30,766 nt of DNA from NCBI GenBank assembly GCA_052400625.1, contig JBQTGH010000023.1; one strand, written 5' to 3'. The notes under the pieces were generated by a model. That model was not told the DNA's origin and did not search any database. It saw only the letters and a program-made list of their open reading frames with translations. Made by a program: the position numbers and the translations under genes. Numbering within the stretch: the stretch's first letter is position 1; the number at the start of each line of letters is the position of its first letter. The stretch comes from Thermophagus sp052400625 (GTDB lineage Bacteria > Bacteroidota > Bacteroidia > Bacteroidales > Marinilabiliaceae). Shown piece after piece: positions 7,830 to 17,106 of this stretch.

Positions 7830-10130
7830 TTATTCAATGCTAAATGGTCCACTTGATTCAACAATGCAAGAATCCCCAATTGCCAGATTAAAAGAATCAG
7901 CCCCCTTGGTAAAGGAAACAGAGGAAATCCCGCAGTTTGTAATCTTATATTGGTTATTATTAATTTTTTCCACGAACAAATCCGCTTCTTTTCCGGAAAT
8001 ACGCACCACGTCATCTCCTAACTTAAATGAGGTCGATCCCAGAATCAAGCGGTCATTCTCTTTTTCCAGGCAGACGACCTTATTCCCGTCGCCGGTTGTT
8101 TTCTCATACAGCCTCCATTCCCCGAAAGTCAGATCTTTAAATTCAGTATTTTTAAGCTCCAACCGATCAGCAAATGAAGCAAAGGGATATAACAGAGTCG
8201 TAAATGCGCAAGTCTGCCCAGATCGACTCTCGACAACAATGCGCCCTTTTCCTCTTCTAATGGCCCTCCCCACCTCATCGGAGACAGGCAACAGCTGAAC
8301 AATATCAAGCCCGGCACCAGAGGGAAAAACGGACCTCATATGAAACTGGCTTTCTTGACTATAATGTCCTTGCCAAACCTGCTGAAACGAATGATTCTCC
8401 AAACATTCGGAAACAAAATAATCCCGAACCAGCCATCCGGCATTTTTTAGAAAGAAAACTCCCCGGAAATAGTCAATTCCCTGATCCTTATCCCCGTCAT
8501 GGCTCCCCACAAAATAATCGATACTATTCGTGCTTCCCCAGGCATGTACTGTCGGATTTGGCAAGTTTTCCCATTTTCCGAAACCACTTCCGCCTTTATT
8601 CCCTTTCCACATTGTACCCTGAGGGACGGAGTCAGCAAGGGCCACATTCTTAGTAAAAGAGTTCTTAAACTCAGCCAGATCCGGCAGGAAATAACGCACC
8701 TGATAGTTGGGCAACACCATTTCACCAAAGGCGTAAGCCTGAATCCCCAGGACATCGCCATGCTGATGATCAGGTTTCTGTTGTGTAACCCCTGCACTAA
8801 TGATTAAATAGAGGTCTTCATCATTCCATCCCTGACGCATTACATAGTAGCCGACCTCTTTTAAAGCGACGCTTCCCACAGTCGGTTGTTGAGCAGACCG
8901 CCGTACTAATTGCTTCAGTTGTTCGGAAGATAATAACCAGAAATAGGCTCTTGGCGGCAGTTCAGAAGCAAAATAAGAAAAGACAGGGTCGCCAAAAATC
9001 ATAGCGCCCACGCACATGATCTCGTCTATATCATTAAACTCGGCCCAAGGCTTGTCGGTATCATCCTGAAGAACGGGTGCTTTCTTATTAGGCAATGCAA
9101 TTTTGGTAAGCACATCAAACATCCCCCTAAGCCTTTCTTCCCATATGGGACTTAGAGAAATGCCATTGACTTTAGCGGCTTGATAGGCATACAAATAATT
9201 GAATATATCTGATTGATGGTAATGGACACCTCTTTCAAACTGGAACCCATCGGGATATACTTCATTTCTTAAATGTTCTTCCAAATTATTTATGGCTAAC
9301 CTCTGCCAATCCGCCGCATCGTTAAATTCTTTAAAAATCAAAGAGATCATTAACAATGCGCTCATCCCCCTGGTTTGATGATTGCCTTGTTTATAAGTTT
9401 TATTGTGTTCTGCAATTTTGGAGGCGGTAAGCAATAGATTTTTAATAATAACCAGTTGCTGTTCCCAGGAATATTGATCAGAAGCCAATAGAATTTGATG
9501 AGCCAAAAGCCAGTTGAAAACCCGATTCCCGGCCCGAAAGGCTTCAAAAACGCCATTTCCGTCTTCAACACGCTCATATTCTCCCTTCCCAAAAGCGTCA
9601 TTTAACGATTGTGCCTGAGTCGGAATGTAATTCAAATAGGTTTCTTCATTGGTATAATAATACATGAAAGCGATATCATCCGCTTTATGTTGCCTGGTTA
9701 AGTGCCTGTAGGGATAAGATGTAACAACCTCTCCCTTCAGATTCACAAATGGCATTTTCCACGGAACTTCCGGTGAATATAATTCCATGTGTTGTTTCGC
9801 CTCATCCTGATGATATTGACCGGATGACGGATACAATTGATTGTACAGAGAAAATCTTTGTCGGAAGTCATCATGAGAAAAGAAAAATCTCTCTTTAAGT
9901 CTTTCTTTAAAATAATAAGTAAATTGCTTTAACCCCTTTTCATGGTTTCCTCTATTGTATTCCCTTACAATCCCTTTAATTTCCTCATTATTTTCATCAT
10001 CCAACATTTCCATCAAAAAGCAATCCGACACATACGTTTTGCATCCATCATGGCTATTTTGCGAAGAAATCGTTTTTGTCGCAGCAAAAAACAATGCCAA
10101 AAAGAGTCCTAAAATTTTTACCATATCCAT
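7830..10130 (-). CDS. Heparinase II/III-fold polysaccharide lyase, possibly PL39-like
   Basis: A 766-residue secreted or periplasmic protein with a signal peptide (~1-23) and no lipid cysteine. The alpha/alpha toroid half carries GNHQTRG (Asn250, His251) and a Tyr in FERGVHYHQSD (Tyr304), the usual catalytic spots of this fold. The beta half carries PDHQHGD (455-459) where PL17 has GHGHFD. The later His of the IAHNTLVVD motif is replaced: the corresponding segment here reads SFTKNVALAD. So it is a full-length, divergent member, clearly different from its PL17 neighbour. In this locus it most likely acts on alginate or mixed uronate oligomers; PL39 is my best family guess, with PL12- or PL38-like as alternatives. 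It follows susD by 76 bp and precedes PL17 by 17 bp, so it is co-transcribed. Confidence 0.75.
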   Translation of the reverse strand: MDMVKILGLFLALFFAATKTISSQNSHDGCKTYVSDCFLMEMLDDENNEEIKGIVREYNRGNHEKGLKQFTYYFKERLKERFFFSHDDFRQRFSLYNQLYPSSGQYHQDEAKQHMELYSPEVPWKMPFVNLKGEVVTSYPYRHLTRQHKADDIAFMYYYTNEETYLNYIPTQAQSLNDAFGKGEYERVEDGNGVFEAFRAGNRVFNWLLAHQILLASDQYSWEQQLVIIKNLLLTASKIAEHNKTYKQGNHQTRGMSALLMISLIFKEFNDAADWQRLAINNLEEHLRNEVYPDGFQFERGVHYHQSDIFNYLYAYQAAKVNGISLSPIWEERLRGMFDVLTKIALPNKKAPVLQDDTDKPWAEFNDIDEIMCVGAMIFGDPVFSYFASELPPRAYFWLLSSEQLKQLVRRSAQQPTVGSVALKEVGYYVMRQGWNDEDLYLIISAGVTQQKPDHQHGDVLGIQAYAFGEMVLPNYQVRYFLPDLAEFKNSFTKNVALADSVPQGTMWKGNKGGSGFGKWENLPNPTVHAWGSTNSIDYFVGSHDGDKDQGIDYFRGVFFLKNAGWLVRDYFVSECLENHSFQQVWQGHYSQESQFHMRSVFPSGAGLDIVQLLPVSDEVGRAIRRGKGRIVVESRSGQTCAFTTLLYPFASFADRLELKNTEFKDLTFGEWRLYEKTTGDGNKVVCLEKENDRLILGSTSFKLGDDVVRISGKEADLFVEKINNNQYKITNCGISSVSFTKGADSFNLAIGDSCIVESSGPFSIE

Positions 10131-10206
10131 TCAAATACCCAAAGAAAAGGGATCGCATAAAAAGTCAGGGATCCCTTTTTCTTTGCAAATCACTAAAAAA
10201 GCGCTA

Positions 10207-11577
10207 CTAATAACCTGGATTTTGTTTCAACCCAGAATTAAGATTTATTTCTCTTTGGGGAATAGGCAACAACAAATCATTAGCATTAAAAACAAAATTA
10301 GCTTCTTCGGTTTGTGAGAATGCTGTCATAACCGATTCAGCTTCCCCAAACCTTACCAAATCATAGAGCCTATGGTTTTCAAAGGCTAATTCGATTCGAC
10401 GTTCTTTCAATAAGTCAGCTTTGGTTACACTTGAAAAATCATCCGACAACCCGGCTCTGTTACGGATCGCGTTGAATCCCTCCAATGCCAGTGCGTCAGA
10501 AGTAGAATCACCTTCCCCTATAGAGGCTTCCACATACATCAATAAAACATCGGCATAGCGCAGGACAATCCAGTCGTTGCCGCTAAGTTCCTCATTGGAA
10601 GCATCTGAGCGAAATTTACCACATTCATATCCTCCCGACGAGATAGCTTGAGGATCGTAATAGAAGAGCGTGTTAAATCTGGCATCTGCAGGATCAACCT
10701 GACTCATCAAATCCAATGTAGGATAATTGAGTCCACTGGCTCTCCCTTTCCAGGTAAAGTCATATGAAAAAATTTGACTCTCTTCACTGTCATCAGGAAT
10801 AAACGGAACTGCAAAAATTATTTCATCGTTTCCTTCGCTGTAAAAAACATCGTGATAGTCATCCATCAGCTCAAACTTACCATTGGTAATAATCTCCTCT
10901 AAAAGGGTTTTTGCTTGGGCGTGATCCCCAATGGTAAGATAAACCTTAGCAAGCATAGCCTGAGCCGCCTCTTTTCCGGCTCTGCCAAACGGCATGTTTT
11001 CACTATTAGGCAATAACTCAATGGCATCCGATAAGTCTTCCTGAATGGCGGTATAAACCTGTTCGACAGGTTGTCTCAAACCGGTATCTTTATCGCCCGG
11101 CAAAACAATGGTTTTAATAATGGGGACGTCGCCAAAGGCTCTCACTAAGTTAAAGTGAGCGAAGGCACGCGCAAATTTTGCTTCTCCCTCAAATTGGGCC
11201 CTCTCGTCAGGATCGGAAACAATATCCAAATGCTCTAAGACAGTATTGGCCAGAAATACCAGTTTGTAATTATCCATCCAATATTGAGCAACAGTAGCAT
11301 TAGAAACATCCACATTCATACTTTCAAATTGGGCCCATTCCCCTTCACGGAGATTGGTCTTTGTATTATCGCTTCTCATCTCGGCGAGCGCAAATTCATA
11401 TTGAACAAATGTTTGCATCCCATCATAAACACTGATAACGGCTGCTTCTACTTCATCATTTGTTTTATAGAAATTGCCACTCCCTAAGTCACTTATTGGG
11501 TTCAGATCAAGAAAATCATCGCAGGCGCCAAACAACAACCCGACAATTAATATTGAGAATATTTTAAGCTTTTTCAT
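10207..11577 (-). CDS. susD: SusD/RagB-family outer-membrane glycan-binding lipoprotein
   Basis: Surface lid of the SusCD importer that captures alginate oligosaccharides. 456 residues; lipoprotein signal with Cys19 (LLFGAC) followed by DDFLDLNP, the standard opening of SusD proteins and an acidic surface-export signal. The body is the TPR-rich SusD fold; recognisable segments are ARAFAHFNLVRAFGDVPI (~135-155), LLKERRIELAFENHRLYDLVRFG (~390) and the ending LLPIPQREINLNSGLKQNPGY. It lies 21 bp downstream of susC on the same strand. Ligand specificity is inferred from the five lyase-like genes around it. Confidence 0.95.
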   Translation of the reverse strand: MKKLKIFSILIVGLLFGACDDFLDLNPISDLGSGNFYKTNDEVEAAVISVYDGMQTFVQYEFALAEMRSDNTKTNLREGEWAQFESMNVDVSNATVAQYWMDNYKLVFLANTVLEHLDIVSDPDERAQFEGEAKFARAFAHFNLVRAFGDVPIIKTIVLPGDKDTGLRQPVEQVYTAIQEDLSDAIELLPNSENMPFGRAGKEAAQAMLAKVYLTIGDHAQAKTLLEEIITNGKFELMDDYHDVFYSEGNDEIIFAVPFIPDDSEESQIFSYDFTWKGRASGLNYPTLDLMSQVDPADARFNTLFYYDPQAISSGGYECGKFRSDASNEELSGNDWIVLRYADVLLMYVEASIGEGDSTSDALALEGFNAIRNRAGLSDDFSSVTKADLLKERRIELAFENHRLYDLVRFGEAESVMTAFSQTEEANFVFNANDLLLPIPQREINLNSGLKQNPGY

Positions 11578-11598
11578 CTTTCAACTGTTTTTTGCAGT

Positions 11599-14500
11599 TT
11601 AAAAATTAAGATTTACACCAAAACTAACCGCCTTAGAGACAGGTGCTGCCCCAACCTGGTAGCCACCTCTCAGTGGGCTTGTATTATCTGTCACCCCTTC
11701 AGGATTAAAACTGGTGTATTCATCCGCAGTCAAGAAAATAAGGTTTTGAGCACTCACATAGACACGGGCATTCTTCATTCCAATTTTAGAAGCCAAATTC
11801 TGTGGCAGGGTATACCCCAGATTTACATTCCTAAGCGCTATATAGGAAGCATCCTGAACACACAGATCGGTATAAATTCGCTGAACCACTTTGTCGGCAT
11901 CAGGGAAGTCGGCCGTATAGTCCATATTTGAAGAAAACTGATTGCCGAAATATTGAGGATCTAAATTTCGAACTTTAGCCCCATGCGACCCCTGGAATGT
12001 AAAGCTTAAATCAAAGTCATGGTAATTCAAGGTATTGCTAAAACCCCAAACCAGTTTAGGATATGGCGACCCTAAAATGGCCCGGTCATCCGAATCGATT
12101 TGTCCGTCACCATTCAAATCTTTCACATAAACATCCTGACTTTCGCCTCCTATTGGATAAAAAGGGTCATTAAGATATTCATTAGGGATATCTTTTTCAT
12201 AAACATACCCATAAAATGATGAAATGGGATAGCCTTCCAAGGCAATATACTCAGCTGCTCTTTTATCATCTTCATAAGTGATTAGTCCGCTGGCACCGGC
12301 AAAATCGACCAACTCATTCACATTGTGAGACATATTGAGTGATGTATTCCACTTAAAATTAGTCGATCGTATGGGTTGTGCACCAATCTCAATTTCAAAA
12401 CCGCTGTTTTTCACTTCTCCAATGTTCATTGTAGCCGTCTCAAAACCTGTAACCCCTGGAATTTCCTGAGCCAGTAACAAATCTTTACTCCGTCTCTGAT
12501 AGGCATCAACAGAAATATTGAGTTTATTAGCCCATAACCCCAAATCAATACCACCACTGATTTCCTCGGATTTCTCCCAGCCCAGATCCGGGTTGGCGAT
12601 GTTATATGGCGCAAAACCTCCGGTAGCAGCCCCACCAATAATCGCCGAAACGGGTACTACTCTAGAAATAGCTTCATAAAGACCTATCCCCTCTTTATTC
12701 CCTGTAACCCCATAACTGGCACGAATCTTTAAATTGGATACCGCGTTCACACTTTCCATAAAATCCTCTTCTGAAATCCGCCATCCGGCAGATATTGCCG
12801 GGAAAAAACCATATTTTGTATCTTCTCCAAATCGAGAAGAGCCATCCCATCTGGCGCTTAAAGAAAGCAACAAACGATTATCATAGGAATAGTTGAACCG
12901 GCTGATGAAGGATTGCATGGTTTCTTCCGCCTTTTCGGTCATAGCCTCCGAAATAGAGGTCGCTGCATTTATCGTTTGGATATAATCAAAATCATATCCG
13001 GTACCTTCCATATCGGAATAAACGTTATGCCATTTTTCAAAGGCAATACCTGCAACGGCATCGATAGTATGTTGCCCAAAACGATTACTGTAATTAAAAA
13101 TATTTTCGTTTACGCCATGATAATAAACATCATTGGTGCTTAGAGAATAAACGGCGCTTGCGCCATTCCGGTGCGATAACGATCCTTGCCAATCCTCATC
13201 CCGGTTGGTACTATAATTTAATGCCAGGGAAGAAGTCAAAGACAAATGGTCATTAAAATTAAGCGTGATATAACCTTTTGAATATAACTGGAATTTATAC
13301 GTTTTAAATTCTCGTTCTACAACTTTGGCGTAAGGGTTAACGTTAGAGGTGGTACTAATATCCACATCAGATCCATTGCCATACAAGTCATAATTGTCAA
13401 AATGGCGCTCCATCGCATAGTCACCTACTTCCACATCGGGATAAGTATTCCGGTCAACATATTGTATGGTATTTTCGTCATGGTAAATGAGCAACCAGGG
13501 AGATTGACGTAATGCATCCTGAATCCGAATAGGGAAATCTCTTTTAACAGAATAAGAGGGGCTCACCGAGGCACCAAAAGAAACAACATCATTAATTTTG
13601 GTATCCATATTCAACCTTAAGTTAACTTTTTCAAAGTTATCGGTAAGCAAAACACCTTCATCTTCAAGATAGCCTCCGGAAACAGAATATTTGGTTTTCT
13701 CGGTACCGCCACGAGCACTTAAAGAATAGCTCTGAATGATACCACCGTCAAAGATCTCATCCACCCAATCCGTCTCTGTTCCAAGTTCCATGATATATTT
13801 CATTGGGTCGGTTAGTTCACCTCCATTCCCGGCTCTAACCTTATCAGCCCATTCACTTATAGAATAGAATTTATCATCAAAACTTTCAGTAAATCTAACC
13901 CCGTAATAGGCTTTGAAATTAAACACAGGTTTCCCTTCCTTTCCCTGCTTGGTGGTGATCATAATAACGCCGTTCCCACCACGAGAACCATAAATGGCTG
14001 ATGAAGCAGCATCTTTTAAAACTTCGATGGACTCCACATCATCCATGTTCATACTTCCTAAATAGTCGGCGTCCACAACGACACCATCTAATACAATCAG
14101 GGGCGACGCATCGGCTGTGATGGATCCAATCCCCCGAACCCTGATAGTGGGTGAAGCACCCGCAGAAGCATCGGTAGACTGAATCGTTACACCGGAAATT
14201 TTACCGACCAATGCATCTTCGGGCCTAGACACCGGAATTTCATTTAACTTATCATTACTAAGCTTTGAAATAGAACCGGTTAAATGTGATTTCTGCTGAA
14301 CCCCATACCCCACAACCACAACCTCCTCGATGGCAATGCCATCGGGATCCAGAACAACATTGAGATTCGTCTGGCCCGGCTCAACGGCCATCTCTTGGGC
14401 AACAAACCCTATAAATGAAAATACGACAGTAGAATTCTCCTGTGTCAGTTGCAATGAATAATTTCCGTCTATATCTGAAACGGTACCGTTAGTGGTCCCT

Positions 14501-14631
14501 TTTTCATAAATATTAACCCCAATTAAAGGTTCACCATCATCAGAGGAAGTAACTTTCCCCGTTATTAATGATTGAGCATACAATTGCCCCACCATTACAG
14601 ACATGAACAACAATAATAACTTTCGTATCAT
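11599..14631 (-). CDS. susC: SusC/RagA-family TonB-dependent transporter
   Basis: Outer-membrane TonB-dependent channel that imports oligosaccharides in partnership with SusD. 1010 residues: signal peptide (~1-20, ending LYAQ), carboxypeptidase D regulatory-like domain (~22-95; ITGKVTSSDDGEPLIGVNIYEKG), TonB box region and plug (~100-235; VVVGYGVQQKSHLTGS, then VRGIGSITADASPLIVLDG), then the beta-barrel ending in a terminal Phe (SFGVNLNF). The length is normal for the family. The start is the ATG at 14631. No good minus-strand promoter is visible in the 190 bp upstream, so it may be read from the GntR gene promoter through the gap, or from a promoter I do not recognise. A putative divergent RNA starts about 50 bp upstream. 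Confidence 0.96.
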   Translation of the reverse strand: MIRKLLLLFMSVMVGQLYAQSLITGKVTSSDDGEPLIGVNIYEKGTTNGTVSDIDGNYSLQLTQENSTVVFSFIGFVAQEMAVEPGQTNLNVVLDPDGIAIEEVVVVGYGVQQKSHLTGSISKLSNDKLNEIPVSRPEDALVGKISGVTIQSTDASAGASPTIRVRGIGSITADASPLIVLDGVVVDADYLGSMNMDDVESIEVLKDAASSAIYGSRGGNGVIMITTKQGKEGKPVFNFKAYYGVRFTESFDDKFYSISEWADKVRAGNGGELTDPMKYIMELGTETDWVDEIFDGGIIQSYSLSARGGTEKTKYSVSGGYLEDEGVLLTDNFEKVNLRLNMDTKINDVVSFGASVSPSYSVKRDFPIRIQDALRQSPWLLIYHDENTIQYVDRNTYPDVEVGDYAMERHFDNYDLYGNGSDVDISTTSNVNPYAKVVEREFKTYKFQLYSKGYITLNFNDHLSLTSSLALNYSTNRDEDWQGSLSHRNGASAVYSLSTNDVYYHGVNENIFNYSNRFGQHTIDAVAGIAFEKWHNVYSDMEGTGYDFDYIQTINAATSISEAMTEKAEETMQSFISRFNYSYDNRLLLSLSARWDGSSRFGEDTKYGFFPAISAGWRISEEDFMESVNAVSNLKIRASYGVTGNKEGIGLYEAISRVVPVSAIIGGAATGGFAPYNIANPDLGWEKSEEISGGIDLGLWANKLNISVDAYQRRSKDLLLAQEIPGVTGFETATMNIGEVKNSGFEIEIGAQPIRSTNFKWNTSLNMSHNVNELVDFAGASGLITYEDDKRAAEYIALEGYPISSFYGYVYEKDIPNEYLNDPFYPIGGESQDVYVKDLNGDGQIDSDDRAILGSPYPKLVWGFSNTLNYHDFDLSFTFQGSHGAKVRNLDPQYFGNQFSSNMDYTADFPDADKVVQRIYTDLCVQDASYIALRNVNLGYTLPQNLASKIGMKNARVYVSAQNLIFLTADEYTSFNPEGVTDNTSPLRGGYQVGAAPVSKAVSFGVNLNF

Positions 14632-14641
14632 AAGAATGAAA

Positions 14642-14672
14642 TTTGCGATTAAATTGAATTGTACTAATTTTG
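14642..14672 (+). promoter_or_regulatory. Perfect Bacteroidota-type promoter pointing away from susC
   Basis: TTTG at 14642-14645, a 19-nt spacer, then TAATTTTG (14665-14672), an exact match to the TAnnTTTG -7 element. It reads rightward, although every annotated gene here reads leftward, and begins 11 bp from the susC start codon. The expected start of transcription is near 14679. Confidence 0.6.
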
Positions 14673-14678
14673 CAAATG

Positions 14679-14810
14679 AAAATAGCCTTCCACCTTTGCC
14701 TGCGGCTCAAAACTTTAAGTCACAGACAATCAATCAACAACATCAATCCAAGGAAGGACGATCAAATTAATTACAGAATTAGTGTGGTGGCTCACACTAA
14801 TTCTTTTTTT
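14679..14810 (+). ncRNA. Putative ~130-nt RNA antisense to the susC leader
   Basis: The interval is bracketed by a consensus promoter on its left and a perfect 12-bp hairpin with a T-tract on its right, both on the plus strand, and holds no credible gene. Internally CCTTCC (14686-14691) can pair with GGAAGG (14752-14757) to close a first stem. Such an RNA would be antisense to a susC leader, or to a gntR-susC read-through transcript. Small RNAs upstream of susC genes are known as PUL regulators in Bacteroides. That comparison is by position only; I see no sequence match to a named family. Confidence 0.45.
14775..14810 (+). terminator. Rho-independent terminator in the susC upstream gap
   Basis: Perfect 12-bp stem (AGAATTAGTGTG at 14775-14786, CACACTAATTCT at 14793-14804) with a 6-nt loop, followed on the plus strand by seven T (14804-14810). 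Read leftward it is followed by GTAATTAATTT, without a T-run, so it is a poor terminator for the regulator gene and points to a plus-strand transcript. Confidence 0.75.
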
Positions 14811-14821
14811 AGAAGCTTACC

Positions 14822-15538
14822 TCATAAAAAACTAACCTTTGATTTGCTGAATTCATAAACATCTTTCAAATGAAGTAACATGTTTTTTTCAGCCATCGCT
14901 GAATTCTGCATCTTTATGGCATTCATAATGTTTTCATGCTCCACTAAAGACTTATTGACTTCACCTGCAGGACAAACATTTTCCCGGATGTAAATATTCA
15001 AAATATCAGGTAATATTATCAGCATCAACGTTTTGGCAACCTTATTCTGACTTGCATCAACAATGGTCAGATGAAAATTCAAATCCTCCTGAACAGCACT
15101 TAACCCCTGATTAACTTTCTCACGATAAGCGGAAAGGGCTATTTCCATTTGTTCCAAATGCGCCTCAGTCCGCCTTTGAGCAGCTAATTGAACCACATAT
15201 CGTTCAATCATTAACCGCGTCTCAACCAGTGAGAAAAAATCGGGCTTTTCAATTTTCATCACATTCGACAAAAGTCCTTCCAAAACAGAGATATCAACCC
15301 CCTTGACATACACCCCACTTTGAGGCATGGTAGACAGGATACCGAGAAATTCCAATTTTTTAATCGCATCTCTAATATAAGTTCTACCAACACCCAATTT
15401 TTCAGACAATTTTCTTTCAGAAGGTAATCTATCTCCTATTTTCAACTGACCGGACGCTATCAACCCTTTAATTTGACTAACTATTTTATCCACAGGCGTT
15501 TCAACCTCAATCGTTCTAAAATTTTCCAGCAATTCCAT
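14822..15538 (-). CDS. GntR/FadR-type regulator of the alginate locus
   Basis: DNA-binding repressor with an N-terminal GntR winged helix (~15-82; IGDRLPSERKLSEKLGVGRTYIRDAIKKLEFLGIL) and a C-terminal FCD ligand domain (~98-225) with the usual metal and ligand residues in DLNFHLTIVDASQNK and EHENIMNAI. I place the start at the ATG at 15538 (238 residues); a TTG at 15562 would add eight residues, but it lies inside the operator. FadR-type GntR proteins, such as AusR of Zobellia, control alginate loci and respond to lyase products; the effector here is inferred. A palindromic operator and -7 element sit 30-50 bp upstream, so it should repress itself. The same operator precedes the PKD lipoprotein and the plus-strand PL6 gene. 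Confidence 0.92.
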   Translation of the reverse strand: MELLENFRTIEVETPVDKIVSQIKGLIASGQLKIGDRLPSERKLSEKLGVGRTYIRDAIKKLEFLGILSTMPQSGVYVKGVDISVLEGLLSNVMKIEKPDFFSLVETRLMIERYVVQLAAQRRTEAHLEQMEIALSAYREKVNQGLSAVQEDLNFHLTIVDASQNKVAKTLMLIILPDILNIYIRENVCPAGEVNKSLVEHENIMNAIKMQNSAMAEKNMLLHLKDVYEFSKSKVSFL

Positions 15539-15554
15539 CGTAAAAAGTTTAATT

Positions 15555-15587
15555 TTGGACAACTAAATATTTGGTCGACCAAAAATA
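15555..15587 (-). promoter_or_regulatory. Promoter and tandem GntR operators of the regulator gene
   Basis: TTGGTCGACCAA at 15571-15582 is the core of a perfect 14-bp palindrome (15570-15583). A weaker copy, TTGGACAACTAA (15555-15566; 9 of 12 bases shared), lies 16 bp away centre to centre. On the minus strand the -7 element TATTTTTG (15587-15580) runs into the operator, so bound protein would block RNA polymerase. The -33 element is weak. Confidence 0.7.
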
Positions 15588-15653
15588 ACCAAAATTCTTC
15601 TATCTTTAACCATTTTGTTAGCAACAAATTAAAGGGAATATCCATTCAAAACC

Positions 15654-16646
15654 CTACAAAGAGACGATCGAGAAATTAGCGAATCTTATGGTTAAACCAC
15701 TATAAATGCTTTCCACTTGGATTTCGCTGGCATCACCCGAATCAAAAATCACACTATATTCTACATACTCATTTTGAGGACTTGAATTTTCAACCAAATC
15801 CACTTCCGTCAAAACCGCATTAGACTGAGCATCACAGACAGTAAATGGTATCGTTCCATCATTTCCATCAATGGCCGCAGAAAATACAATCTTATAGGTC
15901 GTGTTAGGATAAACGCGAAGCGTTTGTGCAATAAACTTTCCTTCACTGTCTAGTTTAGCCCCATTCCCGGCAGGAGGTGTAGGTGAATTACTAGTGGAAT
16001 AATTTCCGCCCCAATCACTTTTTTCGCCTTCGAAAGTAGGACTTACAAATTGGGGAGTACCTGTCTGAACAACAACAGTAGTATCATGATCTTCTTCCCC
16101 TTCTCTGCTGGCAGTCAGAGTCACCTGAAATTCACCGGGACCAGAATAGTAATGGACCGGATCCGTTTCATTCGAGAATTCACTGCCATCACCAAAGTCC
16201 CAAACATAGCTAGTGGCACGGGTTGACAGATTGGTAAAGGTCACTTTATCAAAATCGACCTCATAGCTAAACATGGCAAATGGAGTGGTTGGTTCTGCAA
16301 TCACCGTTACATCAACTGAATATTCTGAATACGCCTCATTGAGATCCTTTGCAATAAGTGTTATGGTGTAGGTTCCAGGGGCATCGTACACAACCATATC
16401 CGGAGATTCTTCATCAGAAGTAAGACCATTCCCAAAATCCCATAAATAAACCGAAGCATTCTCTGATAGATTGGTAACCGTCACGTTTAAAAATTCTTTT
16501 TGCACCTCAAAATGGGCAACAGGCAATTTGGTGTCTACATACAAGTACTCATATTCTTCATCGCACCCCCATGCGATAAAAAAGATGAGCACAGGCAATA
16601 TATACAGCCTGAAACCCTTAATTGTAAACATTCCATTTTTTTTCAT
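15654..16646 (-). CDS. PKD-domain surface lipoprotein, probable glycan-binding protein
   Basis: A 330-residue lipoprotein (lipid Cys28 in IAWGC, followed by DEEYEY, a surface-export signal). It carries two PKD domains (~42-116 and ~122-196), each with the family WDFGxG motif (69-74, 149-154), then a ~130-residue beta-rich domain (~200-330) resembling carbohydrate-binding or SusE/F-type modules. There are no lyase motifs. It most likely holds alginate at the surface for the lyases and SusCD, as surface glycan-binding proteins do in other loci. It lies upstream of the regulator gene on the same strand, with its own promoter and operator pair, so it should respond to the same inducer. The binding target is inferred from context. 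Confidence 0.8.
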   Translation of the reverse strand: MKKNGMFTIKGFRLYILPVLIFFIAWGCDEEYEYLYVDTKLPVAHFEVQKEFLNVTVTNLSENASVYLWDFGNGLTSDEESPDMVVYDAPGTYTITLIAKDLNEAYSEYSVDVTVIAEPTTPFAMFSYEVDFDKVTFTNLSTRATSYVWDFGDGSEFSNETDPVHYYSGPGEFQVTLTASREGEEDHDTTVVVQTGTPQFVSPTFEGEKSDWGGNYSTSNSPTPPAGNGAKLDSEGKFIAQTLRVYPNTTYKIVFSAAIDGNDGTIPFTVCDAQSNAVLTEVDLVENSSPQNEYVEYSVIFDSGDASEIQVESIYSGLTIRFANFSIVSL

Positions 16647-16709
16647 AGCTTAAAGTTTAGTTTTACAAACAATTGATTTAAAAATCATGTTTCCATTGCA
16701 AGCCCAAAC

Positions 16710-16742
16710 AAGGTTGACCAATAAATTGGTTGACCAAAATTA
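16710..16742 (-). promoter_or_regulatory. Promoter and tandem GntR operators of the PKD lipoprotein gene
   Basis: TTGGTTGACCAA (16726-16737) and AAGGTTGACCAA (16710-16721) are spaced 16 bp centre to centre, as at the regulator gene. On the minus strand the -7 element TAATTTTG (16742-16735) overlaps the first operator, with GTTG 20 nt further upstream as a possible -33 element. The start codon at 16646 is about 80 bp downstream. Confidence 0.7.
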
Positions 16743-17106
16743 TGTACTAAACAATTCTTTTGCAACTATTTTTTTAGTTTTTTTCATCTTTTTTCACGCC
16801 CAAGAGCTATTCTACCTGTATTACAAAGCTTTAGACAACCAACACCTCCTTCCATCCATCTTATAACCCTAATAATCAAACCCTACAATCACAACATTCT
16901 CAAATTTGACGCACCTCACATCTCTAATACAGTTCATTAAATCCGACAGCTCCATAACAGAATTCCAGACTTTCAGGACCCGGTCAAAACGTTCCTCAAA
17001 CACCTATCTACCAACCTTTTCATTTTTCCGTCATCACATGAAAAAATCAATAAAACACCCCACATCTCTTGAACAACCTCGATTCCCGGATAAAAAAATT
17101 ACGGGA
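16743..17106. other. Divergent intergenic region of the PKD and PL6 genes
   Basis: AT-rich region between the two divergent promoters. The single open frame in it (16906-17142, plus) has no domain, unusual composition and runs into the PL6 promoter, so I do not call it. I see no further operators or structured elements. Confidence 0.5.

Noticed and set aside
14775..14804. CRP-type operator (TGTG...CACA)
   Set aside because: The spacing between TGTG and CACA is six bases, not the eight of the TGTGA-N6-TCACA consensus, and the T-tract makes a terminator the simpler reading.
14670..14858. 62-residue plus-strand protein
   Set aside because: It runs through a perfect terminator hairpin into the regulator gene and has no recognisable sequence; the interval is better explained as a non-coding RNA.
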